DNA of 64,000 bases from Chromohalobacter canadensis (GTDB lineage: Bacteria > Pseudomonadota > Gammaproteobacteria > Pseudomonadales > Halomonadaceae): positions 3,162,001 through 3,226,000 of the forward strand of contig NZ_CP140151.1 of the NCBI RefSeq assembly GCF_034479555.1, written 5' to 3'. Positions 36,645-45,560 of this stretch are shown here, piece after piece. The notes under the pieces were generated by a model that did not search any database, was not told the origin of the DNA, and was given only the letters and a program-made list of their open reading frames with translations. The number at the start of each line of letters is the position of its first letter. Positions within the stretch are counted from its first letter, which is position 1. Both the position numbers and the translations under genes were made by a program.

Positions 36645-37469
36645 TTAGGTTAGGGCGTCCTTGAAACAAGGCGGGTCGTCACTGATGACAGCGTCGACGC
36701 CCCATGCCCAACGGGGCAGAAAAACCGCCGGGTCGTTGGCGGTATAGCACAGCAGGTGCAGGCCGGCGTCCCGTACGGCGCTGGCGCCGGCGGGTTTCAG
36801 CTTACGCCAGTCGAGGTGGACGCTATACGCCAAGAGGGTTTCGGCATCCGCGCGCCAGTCCTTGGGAAGCTTGTCGTAGAGCAGCCCTAGGCGTAGACGG
36901 TGTGGATCGGTCTCGATCTCGCGTGCAGTGTGCAGCGCGTCTCGATTGAATGAGGACACCAGCAGGCGCGAAGGTGGAAGCGCTGCCAGCAGGCGCGGAA
37001 CGACGGCCTTGGCCAGGGCAGCGGGGCTATGCCGGTAGCTGATCTTGAGTTCGAGGTTGAGCCCCATGCCACATTCGGCGATTAGTGCCAGCATTTCGTC
37101 GAGCGTCGCCATGCGCTCATGGCGAAATGCCGGGCTGAACCAACTGCCCACGTCCAGTTGGTGTGCCTGTGCGAGATCGAGATGCCGCAACTTGCCGCGT
37201 CCGTTGGAACAGCGTCGTACGCCGGCGTCGTGCCAGATCACCGGGGTGCCATCGCCGAGTTGCTGAACATCGAGCTCCACCCAACGGCATCCGGCCGCGT
37301 GAGCGGCGCGTACCGCGGCCAGGGTATTCTCGGGGGCATGCGCGGAAAGCCCGCGATGCGCGATAACGCGGGGTAGCACGAGGCCTGTCTCGCTGATCGG
37401 CGAGGCGTGTGCCGCGCGTTGGGTGGCGGGTGTCGGCGGCAAGGTAGTACTGCTTGCAGAAAGTGGCAT
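36645..37469 (-). CDS. Glycerophosphodiester phosphodiesterase
   Basis: A 274-residue GDPD (UgpQ-like) enzyme that hydrolyses glycerophosphodiesters to glycerol 3-phosphate and an alcohol. The catalytic start is IAHRGLSAHAPENTLAA (His-Arg and Glu-Asn, about residues 36-52), with metal ligands in VELDVQQ and the histidine in VIWHD. The end SDDPPCF is the usual terminal GDPD signature. No signal peptide, so cytoplasmic. The first 30 residues are poorly conserved and the ribosome site is weak, so the start may be later. Confidence 0.88.
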   Translation of the reverse strand: MPLSASSTTLPPTPATQRAAHASPISETGLVLPRVIAHRGLSAHAPENTLAAVRAAHAAGCRWVELDVQQLGDGTPVIWHDAGVRRCSNGRGKLRHLDLAQAHQLDVGSWFSPAFRHERMATLDEMLALIAECGMGLNLELKISYRHSPAALAKAVVPRLLAALPPSRLLVSSFNRDALHTAREIETDPHRLRLGLLYDKLPKDWRADAETLLAYSVHLDWRKLKPAGASAVRDAGLHLLCYTANDPAVFLPRWAWGVDAVISDDPPCFKDALT

Positions 37470-37709
37470 GTCAACGAACTCGCGAATGGCCGATGGGCAT
37501 TATGGCATGTCGTACCGGTATTGGTTCAGTGGTTGGAGGCATGCCGCTCGCCTCGGTATCGCCGCCTAGATTGAGGCACCTTTTTGACAGGATCATGACC
37601 GTGTCGCCATGGGGCAGCGTTCGGGGATATGCTAATCTGCGCGCCTTGTTTCGAGATCAGTCGTCTGGCGCTTTGGCCGACAGACGGCGCCCGACCGGCA
37701 GAGAGACCG
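37470..37709 (+). promoter_or_regulatory. Upstream region of unrecognised gene
   Basis: 240 bp between divergent genes. It contains TGCTAATCT (37630-37638), a possible extended -10, and a TTGACA at 37584-37589 without a matching -10. Nothing else was seen. Confidence 0.25.
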
Positions 37710-38282
37710 ATGAAAATCATTCATGTTAAGAACCCGGAAAGCCGCGAGGCGTGCCTCGCACAGCTTTGCGCCAATGTGTATGGCCAAAAAGCCGGGCTCG
37801 ATCCCCTGGTGACCTTCACAGGCACGTTGGGGGTGTTGTTCGAGCAGGACGCGGCGCGCATTTTCGTCTTGGCCGACGAACAACAGACGATTCTCGCCAT
37901 GTTGCTGCTGGTCTCGGATATTGAAGGCCAAGGCATGGAAGTGACATTACTCTCGACACCGGAAACCGGAGGCGACGAAGAGCATGTCAAACGCCTGGTA
38001 AGGGAAATGGCCACGCGCGCGCCCTTGCGTGTGCAAGCCCCCGACGATACCAGCGAAGCCTTCTTTCGCGATTGCGGCATTACCCAATGGCTGGACATGC
38101 CGGATGGCGTGCGTCTTGGCCTGGGACCGCGTCATGAGAAAGTGACGCCCGATGCCTTGACGAAGCCGCTGCGTTTCAACGCCGAAGGGGTCGTGCAGAC
38201 CTTCAAGCGTGAGCCCGAGACCTTCGAATCATACAAGGCGCGTTTCATCGCCGGCTTGGAGCGTTTCGACGGCCAAGTGTGA
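37710..38282 (+). CDS. Unrecognised protein, possibly GNAT-like
   Basis: A 190-residue soluble protein with no signal peptide or membrane segment. The order of predicted strands and helices, with a central AMLLLVSDIEGQGMEVTLLSTPETGGDEEHVKRLVREM, recalls an acetyltransferase core, but the usual acetyl-CoA loop is not evident. It is not a call I can defend beyond fold resemblance. ATG 37710 has AGAGAG upstream. It is monocistronic, 139 bp before the quinone reductase gene. Confidence 0.55.
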   Translation: MKIIHVKNPESREACLAQLCANVYGQKAGLDPLVTFTGTLGVLFEQDAARIFVLADEQQTILAMLLLVSDIEGQGMEVTLLSTPETGGDEEHVKRLVREMATRAPLRVQAPDDTSEAFFRDCGITQWLDMPDGVRLGLGPRHEKVTPDALTKPLRFNAEGVVQTFKREPETFESYKARFIAGLERFDGQV

Positions 38283-38421
38283 CGGTGGCCGGGGTGATGC
38301 CATGCGACTTTAGTGGCAATGCGCTGCTCCGGACGCATTCTCGGGGCGGGACGGCTTGACCCGGCGAGCGTTCGGCGCTTGGATGAAAGCCTATATTCGT
38401 TAGCTTCATAAGGAAGAATGT

Positions 38422-39399
38422 ATGGCCAAGCGTATTCAATTCGCGCGTACCGGAGGGCCCGAGGTCCTGGAATATGTCGATGTGACTCCCGTCGAGCCCG
38501 GACCGGGCGAGGTGCGCGTTCGCAATCGCGCGGTGGGATTGAACTTCATCGACATCTACTTTCGTACCGGGCTTTATCCCGCGCCGAGCCTGCCGTCCGG
38601 CTTGGGCACCGAAGGGGCCGGAGAAATCGACGCGGTCGGCGAGGGCGTGAAAGGCTTCGCGCCGGGCGATCGTGTCGCCTATGCCCAAGGGGCGTTAGGT
38701 GCCTACGCTGAGCTGCACGTGTTGCCGGCGGAGAAGGTCGTGGCGTTGCCCGAGGCTATCAGCTTCGAGACCGCGGCGGCGGCCATGCTCAAGGGACTGA
38801 CGGTGCAATATCTTCTGCGTCAGACGTATCGGGTAAAAGAAGGCGAGACGATTCTGTTCCATGCTGCCGCGGGCGGCGTTGGCTCGATCGCCTGCCAATG
38901 GGCGAAGGCGCTGGGGGTGAAGTTGATCGGCACCGTCGGTTCACCCGAGAAAGCCGAGTTGGCCAAGCGTAATGGGGCCTGGGCGACCATCGACTACACA
39001 CAGGAAAACGTCGTCGAACGCGTGCGCGAGCTGACCGGTGGCGAGATGGTGCCGGTGGTGTACGACTCGGTGGGCAAGGATACTTGGGAAACTTCGCTGG
39101 ATTGCTTGCAAAAACGCGGCCTGATGGTCAGCTTCGGCAATGCGTCCGGCCCGGTCGAAGGCGTCAACATCGGCATCCTCAATCAGAAGGGGGCCTTGTT
39201 CGTGACGCGCCCCAGCCTCAACGGTTATGCCGACACGCGTGAGCGCTTCGAGGCCATGGCCGAGGAGCTGTTCGAGATGATCGCCAGCGGCAAGGTCGCT
39301 ATCGATGTCGCCAACCGCTACCCCTTGAGTGACGCTGCCCAGGCACAGGAAGCCCTGGCGGCGCGCAAGACCACCGGTTCGACGGTACTTCTGCCCTGA
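38422..39399 (+). CDS. qorA: NADPH:quinone oxidoreductase (QorA-like)
   Basis: A 325-residue zinc-free medium-chain dehydrogenase. It has the family-typical GLNFIDIYFRTGLY (about residues 40-53), Rossmann AAAGGVGSIACQWAK (about 152-166) and C-terminal PLSDAAQAQEALAARKTTGSTVL. It reduces quinones by one electron with NADPH. AAGGAAG lies 5-7 bp before the ATG. Its stop overlaps the rlpA-like start by one base (TGATG), so the two are co-translated. Confidence 0.93.
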   Translation: MAKRIQFARTGGPEVLEYVDVTPVEPGPGEVRVRNRAVGLNFIDIYFRTGLYPAPSLPSGLGTEGAGEIDAVGEGVKGFAPGDRVAYAQGALGAYAELHVLPAEKVVALPEAISFETAAAAMLKGLTVQYLLRQTYRVKEGETILFHAAAGGVGSIACQWAKALGVKLIGTVGSPEKAELAKRNGAWATIDYTQENVVERVRELTGGEMVPVVYDSVGKDTWETSLDCLQKRGLMVSFGNASGPVEGVNIGILNQKGALFVTRPSLNGYADTRERFEAMAEELFEMIASGKVAIDVANRYPLSDAAQAQEALAARKTTGSTVLLP

Positions 39400-39791
39400 T
39401 GTGGCGTCGTGTATCTCGGCTGGTGGCGGTCGCGGGCTGGGCGATTGCCGTGGTGGCGTTGGCGGGATGCGCCACCGACGGTGGCGAAACGTCTGGCGCG
39501 ACCTCGGAGCATGGCCAGGCCAGCTATTACCATGATCGCTATCAGGGGCAACGCACGGCCAGCGGCGAGCTCTATGATGCTGAGGCGTTGACCGCCGCGC
39601 ACCGCAAGCTGCCGTTCGACACCCGTGTGCGTGTCACCAACTTGGATAACGGGCGCCACGTGACGGTGCGCATCAACGACCGAGGCCCCTTTACCGAGGG
39701 GCGAGTCATCGATCTTTCGCGTCGTGCAGCCGAGCGTCTTGGCATCATCAAGGCCGGCACGGCGCCGGTACTCGTGACGCCGTTGCCGTAA
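39399..39791 (+). CDS. RlpA-like lipoprotein (double-psi beta-barrel)
   Basis: A 130-residue lipoprotein. Lipobox LAGC places the acylated cysteine at residue 24. The RlpA double-psi barrel follows (about 40-128), with ASYYHDRYQGQRTASGE, TRVRVTNLDNGRHVTVRINDRGPF and RVIDLSRRAAERLG. Full RlpA is a septal peptidoglycan-glycan-strand lytic enzyme; this short form lacks the C-terminal SPOR domain. The Asp of NDRGP is kept, so activity is possible. It overlaps the qor stop. Confidence 0.88.
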   Translation: MWRRVSRLVAVAGWAIAVVALAGCATDGGETSGATSEHGQASYYHDRYQGQRTASGELYDAEALTAAHRKLPFDTRVRVTNLDNGRHVTVRINDRGPFTEGRVIDLSRRAAERLGIIKAGTAPVLVTPLP

Positions 39792-39802
39792 GAGCCATCC
39801 CG

Positions 39803-39833
39803 TGCGGCCGTGCCTCACCGAGACGCGGCCGCA
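39803..39833. terminator. Hairpin between convergent rlpA-like and fadE genes
   Basis: TGCGGCCG (39803-39810) is mirrored by CGGCCGCA (39826-39833) with a 15-base loop, then TGTTCTT on the plus strand. It is the only terminator candidate in the 48-bp gap. Confidence 0.4.
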
Positions 39834-39839
39834 TGTTCT

Positions 39840-42290
39840 TCATGCTGTGTCGTGCCACACCACACTTTCCTTATCGAGAGCGAAGGCATCGAAAGCGAAA
39901 TCGTCGACGCTTAGCATCTCCAGCACCTCACCCTCGAATCGCCGCATGAAGTCGGCTTCTGCATCGTCGATCAAACCGGATTCCCAGGCTGCTTCCACGC
40001 GCTGCTCAGGATGCAGTGCCTCGGCGGGTAGTTCACCCTTGCCATACGCTTTGGCGATGCGCCGATAGAGCGGCTCGGCATGCTCGCTGTCGGCGAGCAG
40101 GGCATTGTAGCGCGCCAGGGGGTTGTCCTTTTGCCCGGCGTCCTGTGTATTCCAAGTATTTTCAATCAGCTTGTGACGCAAGGCGCTGTCGGTGGAGACG
40201 GCATGGGCGATCTCGCGCGTGAAGCGGTCGTGAGGCTTGTGCCAACGCCGTCCCAGCGGCATCGCGATGCCCGATAGTGTCGTCGCCAAGGCCCGGTTGG
40301 GCAGATTGTCGAACAATTCGATGAAGGCTTGCTCGGCGCGGTGGAGCAGCGTGCGGCAGCTGTAATGCAAAAGCGTCGCCTCATGCTCGACATTGTCCGA
40401 CTCGTGCCATTGTTTGATCAGCATCGAGGTCAGGTAGAGATTGGAAAGTACGTCGCCGAGGCGTGCCGAGAGCATTTCACGCTTCTTGAGGCCTGAGCCG
40501 AGACTGGCCATGGCGGCATCGGCGCAAAGCCCGAAGGCCGCGGACAGGCGTGCGACTTCCTGCGCGTAAGGGGCGGCGATCTCGTCGAAAGGAACGCTTG
40601 GCTTGCCGATACCCAGGCCCAGGGTAAAGGCTCGCGCGGCATTGCCGAACACCATGCCGGCATGGCGGAAGATAGCCTGGTCAAACGCCGGGAGGTCATC
40701 GTTGTCCTTGGCGGCCAACTCATCGAGCACATAGGGATGGCAGCGAATCGCGCCCTGGCCGAAGATCATCAGATTGCGCGTCATGATATTGGCGCCTTCC
40801 ACGGTGATCGACACCGGGTTGGCGGCATAGGCGATGCCCAGGTAGTTGCGCGGCCCCAGCGTGACGGTGCGTCCGCCGTGCACATCCATGGCGTCGGCGA
40901 GCATGCTGCGTTGGAATTCGGTCAACTGGCTCTTGAGGATGGCCGAGGGCACCGCCGGCTTGACGCCGTGGTCGATGGTGTTGGCGGTCTGCATGACGGC
41001 CGCCTGAGCGATATAGGCATGCGCGGCGATACGCGCGAGTGGCTCCTGAACACCTTCCATCTCGGCGACGGGCAGGTTGAATTGACGCCGGATGCGGGTA
41101 TAACCACCGGCCCAGCCCAGCGCGTAGCGGCCGATACCCGAAGCGCCGGAGGGCAGGGTAATGCAGCGCCCCACGGACAGGCATTCGACCAGCATGCGCC
41201 AGCCTTGTCCGGCCATCTCGGTGCCGCCGATGATCCAGTCGAGGGGGATGAAGACATCCTGGCCGCGAATCGGGCCGTTCATGAAAGGGCTGCCGATGGG
41301 ATGATGGCGGCGGCCGATGTCCATGCCCTGCGTATTGCGAGGGATCAACGCGCAGGTGATGCCAAGGTCTTCGGTGTCGCCGAGCAAGCCATCGGGGTCG
41401 AACATGCGAAATGCCAGACCGACCACGGTGGCGATGGGCGCCAGGGTGATCCAGCGTTTTTCGAAGGTGAGCTTGAGCCCGAGGACGTCCTCGCCGTTGT
41501 GCTTGCCTCGGCAGACGACGCCGACATCGGGGAGCGAGGTGGCATCGCTACCCGCGCGCGGTCCTGTGAGCCCGAAGCAGGGGATCTCGCGACCATCGGC
41601 CAGGCGCGGCAGGTAATGGTCTTTCTGTTCCTCGGTGCCGTATTTGAGCAGCAGCTCACCTGGGCCCAGGGAATTGGGCACGCCGACCGTGACCATCAGC
41701 GTCTCGTTGACGGCCAGTTTTTGCAGCACTGCCGATTGCGCCTTGGCTGAGAACTCCAGCCCGCCATAGCGTTTGGGGATGATCATGCCGAAGAAACCTT
41801 CGCGCTTGAGGTAATCCCACAGCTCGGGCGGCAGGTCGGCACGCGTGCGGGCGATCTCCCAGGCGTTGCACATGCCGGCGGCCACGGAGCATTGATGGTC
41901 GACGAAAGCCTGTTCTTCCTCGCTCAGCTCCGTGGTGCCGAAATCCAGCAGCCGTTGCCATTGGGGGCGGCCGGAGAAGAGCTCGCCGTCCCAGGCCACG
42001 CTGCCCGCTTCGAGGGCGATACGCTCGGTCTCGGAGACCTTGGGCGCCGATTTCTTGAAGGCCGCGAACAGGCGCGGACTCAGCCAACGCCGCCGCAATA
42101 TGGGAAGCCCGCAGACGGCTATCGCCAAGGCGCCGAGCCATAGCAGAATGCCCACCACCACTGCGCCGAAGACGATGCCGATGGCGCCGAGGATCAATAA
42201 AAGCCCGATTGCCGGCGGGGCGCCCGCTTCCCGACGCATGATCCAGACTAGGCCGCCCAGCGCCACGATGATGAGCAACAGTTCCAACAT
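39840..42290 (-). CDS. fadE: Acyl-CoA dehydrogenase FadE
   Basis: An 816-residue enzyme (E. coli FadE 814) catalysing the first step of fatty-acid beta-oxidation. Two N-terminal membrane segments (about 1-60) anchor it. The dehydrogenase domains follow, with ACAD-type segments FGLTGPRAGSDATSLPD (FAD/substrate) and RITVEGANIMTRNLM-like part (SITVEGANIM). A DUF1974 C-terminal domain completes the family form. The ATG has GGGAG upstream. A PsrA-like operator lies 20-38 bp before the start. Confidence 0.94.
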   Translation of the reverse strand: MLELLLIIVALGGLVWIMRREAGAPPAIGLLLILGAIGIVFGAVVVGILLWLGALAIAVCGLPILRRRWLSPRLFAAFKKSAPKVSETERIALEAGSVAWDGELFSGRPQWQRLLDFGTTELSEEEQAFVDHQCSVAAGMCNAWEIARTRADLPPELWDYLKREGFFGMIIPKRYGGLEFSAKAQSAVLQKLAVNETLMVTVGVPNSLGPGELLLKYGTEEQKDHYLPRLADGREIPCFGLTGPRAGSDATSLPDVGVVCRGKHNGEDVLGLKLTFEKRWITLAPIATVVGLAFRMFDPDGLLGDTEDLGITCALIPRNTQGMDIGRRHHPIGSPFMNGPIRGQDVFIPLDWIIGGTEMAGQGWRMLVECLSVGRCITLPSGASGIGRYALGWAGGYTRIRRQFNLPVAEMEGVQEPLARIAAHAYIAQAAVMQTANTIDHGVKPAVPSAILKSQLTEFQRSMLADAMDVHGGRTVTLGPRNYLGIAYAANPVSITVEGANIMTRNLMIFGQGAIRCHPYVLDELAAKDNDDLPAFDQAIFRHAGMVFGNAARAFTLGLGIGKPSVPFDEIAAPYAQEVARLSAAFGLCADAAMASLGSGLKKREMLSARLGDVLSNLYLTSMLIKQWHESDNVEHEATLLHYSCRTLLHRAEQAFIELFDNLPNRALATTLSGIAMPLGRRWHKPHDRFTREIAHAVSTDSALRHKLIENTWNTQDAGQKDNPLARYNALLADSEHAEPLYRRIAKAYGKGELPAEALHPEQRVEAAWESGLIDDAEADFMRRFEGEVLEMLSVDDFAFDAFALDKESVVWHDTA

Positions 42291-42310
42291 TCGGACTCTC
42301 CCTGGATAAT

Positions 42311-42328
42311 TTCTAACGCTTGTTTGAA
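42311..42328 (-). promoter_or_regulatory. PsrA-like operator upstream of fadE
   Basis: An 18-bp imperfect palindrome reads TTCAAACAAGCGTTAGAA on the gene's strand. CAAAC-N4-GTTAG differs by one base from the PsrA consensus (C/G)AAAC-N2-4-GTTT(C/G). PsrA represses fatty-acid oxidation genes in pseudomonads. Confidence 0.5.
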
Positions 42329-42361
42329 TTTAGCCTAGCGTACTCGTGTCGCTACGACCAG

Positions 42362-42416
42362 TCATCGATGGTGGAAGCCGTCATTCAAGATGGAGGTCGT
42401 CATTCAAGTTTGATGA
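42362..42416. repeat. Degenerate triplicate 18-19 bp repeat
   Basis: GTCATCGATGGTGGA, GTCATTCAAGATGGA and GTCATTCAAGTTTGA follow one another; the core CGTCATTCAAG is exact at 42379-42389 and 42398-42408. It lies in the 165-bp spacer between fadE and the RND operon end. Confidence 0.45.
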
Positions 42417-42455
42417 GAGGCCCCGCGCCGCACGGGGCGGCACGGGGTAGGGCGT

Positions 42456-45400
42456 TCAGGTCGTTGATGTCGAGCGCTGCGATGCGTTGTCGAGTCGGCC
42501 TGGACGCAATCGGTGATGTAGCCGATCAAGGTAGAGGTAGACCACCGGCGTGGTGTAGAGCGTCAAGAGCTGGCTCAGGATCAGGCCGCCGATGATGGTG
42601 ATGCCCAGCGGCGCGCGCAATGCGGCGTTTTCATCGGTGCCCAGCAGTAGCGGAATCGCGCCGAGAATGGCGGCCAGCGTGGTCATCATGATCGGACGAA
42701 AGCGTACGACTGCCGCTTCGCGTATGGCCTCGAGTGCGCTCAGGCCGCGTTCGCGCTCGGCACTGACGGCGAAGTCGACCAGCATGATGGCATTTTTCTT
42801 GACCACGCCGATCAGCAGGATGATGCCGATTAGGGCGATGAGCGTGAACGGCGTATCGAGCAGCATCAGCGCCAACAGGGCGCCGACCCCCGCCGAGGGG
42901 AGCGTCGACAGAATCGTCAGCGGGTGAATGTAGCTTTCGTAGAGAATCCCGAGGACCAGATAGACCGTCACTAGTGCGGCCAGAATCAGCCACGGCATGG
43001 CTTGCATGCCGCTCTGGAAGGCTCCCGCGCTGCCCTCGAAGTCCACCTGCACGGCGGTGGGTAGACGCAGGTCCTCCACCGTCCGACGGATGCGCTGGGT
43101 GGCGTCGCCCAGTGTGACGCCGTCTTCGAGATTGAACGATACCGTGGTGGAGGCGAACTGTCCCTGGTGGTTGACGCTCACCGGCGTAGTGCTTTCTTCG
43201 AGATGACTGAACGCCGAGACGGGAATCGCATCGCCTTCATCGTTGATGACGTGCAGTCGTGAAATGGCTTCCGGCTCGCTGCGGTGTTCGCTGTCCACTT
43301 CGAGGATCACGTAGCGTTGGTTGTCGGCATCGTAAAGGCTGGTGATGCTGCTTTGCGCGAAGGCGTTACCGAGCAGCGTGTCCACGTCTTGCATGTCGAC
43401 GCCGAGGCGCTTGGCGGTATCGCGGTCGACTTTGAGCTCCACGGCCTGGCCCTCGCCCCGGCTATCGCTGTCGACGCCGGTCAGCCCGTCGACATCCTGC
43501 ATGGCGTCACTGACGCGCTGCGACCAGGTATCGAGCAGCGCGAGATCGTCGCTCTTGAGGGTGATTTCGTATTGCGTGCCGGTATTCTCTCGGCCACCGA
43601 TACGGATGTCCTGCAGGGCCATCATCGAGGTGTTGACGCCGGGAATATCGCCCATCGACGCGCCCAAACGGTTGCCGATGGCTTGCGTACCTGCCGTGCG
43701 CTGGCCTTCCTCCAGGGTGACGAACAAGGTCGCCGAGGCGCCCCCGCCACGACCGCCCATGAAGCCCAGCACACTATGTACTTCGGGCGCTTGAGCCAGA
43801 CGCTCGCGAATGGTGCGCAACTTGGCCGACATGGCATCGAACGACAGGCTCTGATCCCCACGTACGAAACCGATCAGTCGACCGGTGTCCTGCTCGGGAA
43901 TGAAGCCCTTGTCGACGGCGACGTAAAGGTAACCGTTGAGCACGATCACGCCGACCAGCGAGAGTAGCGTCAATCGTCGATGACGCAGGGCGATATCCAG
44001 GCTGCGCGAATATAGGCGCTGGCACCCTTGGCCGAAGGCGAGCAGGGCCGCTTCCCAGCGCGGGGGGCGGCGCTTGCGTCCCGGACGTAACCAGCGTGCA
44101 CAGAGCATCGGCGTCAGGGTCAACGAGACCACCAGCGAGACTAGCACCGCTAGCGACAGGGTCATCGCGAATTCGAAGAACATGCGTCCGATGAAGCCGC
44201 CCATGAAGAGCAACGGCAGGAAGACCGCCACCAGGGACACGCTCATCGAGGTCACCGTGAAGCCCACTTCGCGCGCCCCTTGCAGGGCGGCTTGCCGGGG
44301 TGGCACACCTTGTTCGATATGCCGGGCGATGTTCTCGACCACCACGATGGCGTCATCGACGAGAAAGCCGATCGATACGATCAGTGCCATCAATGACAGC
44401 GTGTCGAGCGAAAAGCCCATGACATGCATCATCGCGAAGGTGCCGATCAACGACACGGGAATCGCCAGACTGGGAATCAGCGTGGCGCGGGCGTTGCGCA
44501 GGAACAGGAACACCACCAGCACCACCAGCGCGATGGCCAGCATCAGGGTGAGTTGGGTTTCGTGAAGCGAGGCGCGAATGCCCGGTGCTCGGTCGAGCTG
44601 CACGCTGAGCGCGGCACTTTGCGGCAACTGGCTTTCGATAGATGCCATGCGCTCGCGGATACCGGCGATGGTGTCGATGACATTGGCGCCGCTGCTGGCG
44701 CTGATGACCAGCAGCACGGCCGGTTGCTCATTCTGAAAGCCCACGTTGTAGCGGTCTTCCACGCCGTTTTCGATATCGGCGACATCACTCAAGTGCATCA
44801 CCGCACCGTCCTCGCCACGCGCCACGATGAGATCCTCGAACGCCTCGGCTTTCATCAGCTGCGAGTCGGTGTCGACCTCCCAGCGTGTAGCGGGGGATGC
44901 CACGAAACCGGTGGGCGTGCTGGTAGTAGCACTGCGTATCGCATTGGCCACGGCCGTCAGCGATACGCCCGCATGCTCGAGCCGCCGCGGATCGAGTGAC
45001 ACGCGTACCGCCGGGGAGGAGCTACCGCCGACATTGACGTCGCCGACCCCGGGCACTTGCAGGATCGGTGGTGCGATGCGTTCGTCGGCGAGCTGGTAAA
45101 GCTCGCTGGTGGGCAGCGTGTCGGAGGTGACCGAGAGGATCATGATCGGCGCCGCTGCCGGGTTCATCTTGCGATAGCTGGGGCGACTGGTCATGGCGCT
45201 GGGCAGCAATGGCTGGGCATCGTTGATCGCGGCTTGCACCTCACGTGCGGCGTCGTCGATATCCTTGTCGAGCGCGAACTGGACGGTGATGCGTGTCGAG
45301 CCGTCCGAGCTGCTCGAGGTCATCTGCGAGATACCGGATATGCTCCCCAACGAGCGTTCCAGCGGCGTGGCCACGGTGGAGGCCATGGTCTCAGGGTTGG

Positions 45401-45560
45401 CGCCGGACAGGTTGGCGTTGACCACGATGGTGGGAAACGACACGTTGGGCAGCGGTGCCACGGGCAGACGCTGGTAGGCCAGCAGCCCGAGCAGCACGAC
45501 CCCCAGCGCCAACAGCGCGGTACCTACCGGACGGCGCACGAAGGGGCTGGAGACGCTCAC
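42456..45560 (-). CDS. RND multidrug efflux transporter, MdtC-like
   Basis: A 1034-residue inner-membrane RND pump subunit with the usual duplicated 6+6 helix plan and two large periplasmic loops. The proton-relay pair lies in SIGFLVDDAIVVVENIARHIE (helix 4). The N-terminus RRPVGTALLALGVVLLG is typical of the MdtC/MuxC branch. It overlaps the mdtB-like gene by 4 bp. In this branch the two pumps form a mixed trimer exporting bile salts, novobiocin and other drugs. The exact substrates are unknown. Confidence 0.9.
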   Translation of the reverse strand: MSVSSPFVRRPVGTALLALGVVLLGLLAYQRLPVAPLPNVSFPTIVVNANLSGANPETMASTVATPLERSLGSISGISQMTSSSSDGSTRITVQFALDKDIDDAAREVQAAINDAQPLLPSAMTSRPSYRKMNPAAAPIMILSVTSDTLPTSELYQLADERIAPPILQVPGVGDVNVGGSSSPAVRVSLDPRRLEHAGVSLTAVANAIRSATTSTPTGFVASPATRWEVDTDSQLMKAEAFEDLIVARGEDGAVMHLSDVADIENGVEDRYNVGFQNEQPAVLLVISASSGANVIDTIAGIRERMASIESQLPQSAALSVQLDRAPGIRASLHETQLTLMLAIALVVLVVFLFLRNARATLIPSLAIPVSLIGTFAMMHVMGFSLDTLSLMALIVSIGFLVDDAIVVVENIARHIEQGVPPRQAALQGAREVGFTVTSMSVSLVAVFLPLLFMGGFIGRMFFEFAMTLSLAVLVSLVVSLTLTPMLCARWLRPGRKRRPPRWEAALLAFGQGCQRLYSRSLDIALRHRRLTLLSLVGVIVLNGYLYVAVDKGFIPEQDTGRLIGFVRGDQSLSFDAMSAKLRTIRERLAQAPEVHSVLGFMGGRGGGASATLFVTLEEGQRTAGTQAIGNRLGASMGDIPGVNTSMMALQDIRIGGRENTGTQYEITLKSDDLALLDTWSQRVSDAMQDVDGLTGVDSDSRGEGQAVELKVDRDTAKRLGVDMQDVDTLLGNAFAQSSITSLYDADNQRYVILEVDSEHRSEPEAISRLHVINDEGDAIPVSAFSHLEESTTPVSVNHQGQFASTTVSFNLEDGVTLGDATQRIRRTVEDLRLPTAVQVDFEGSAGAFQSGMQAMPWLILAALVTVYLVLGILYESYIHPLTILSTLPSAGVGALLALMLLDTPFTLIALIGIILLIGVVKKNAIMLVDFAVSAERERGLSALEAIREAAVVRFRPIMMTTLAAILGAIPLLLGTDENAALRAPLGITIIGGLILSQLLTLYTTPVVYLYLDRLHHRLRPGRLDNASQRSTSTT

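Noticed and set aside
40662..41750. 362-codon plus-strand frame opposite fadE
   Set aside because: Antisense shadow; no start signal and no motif.
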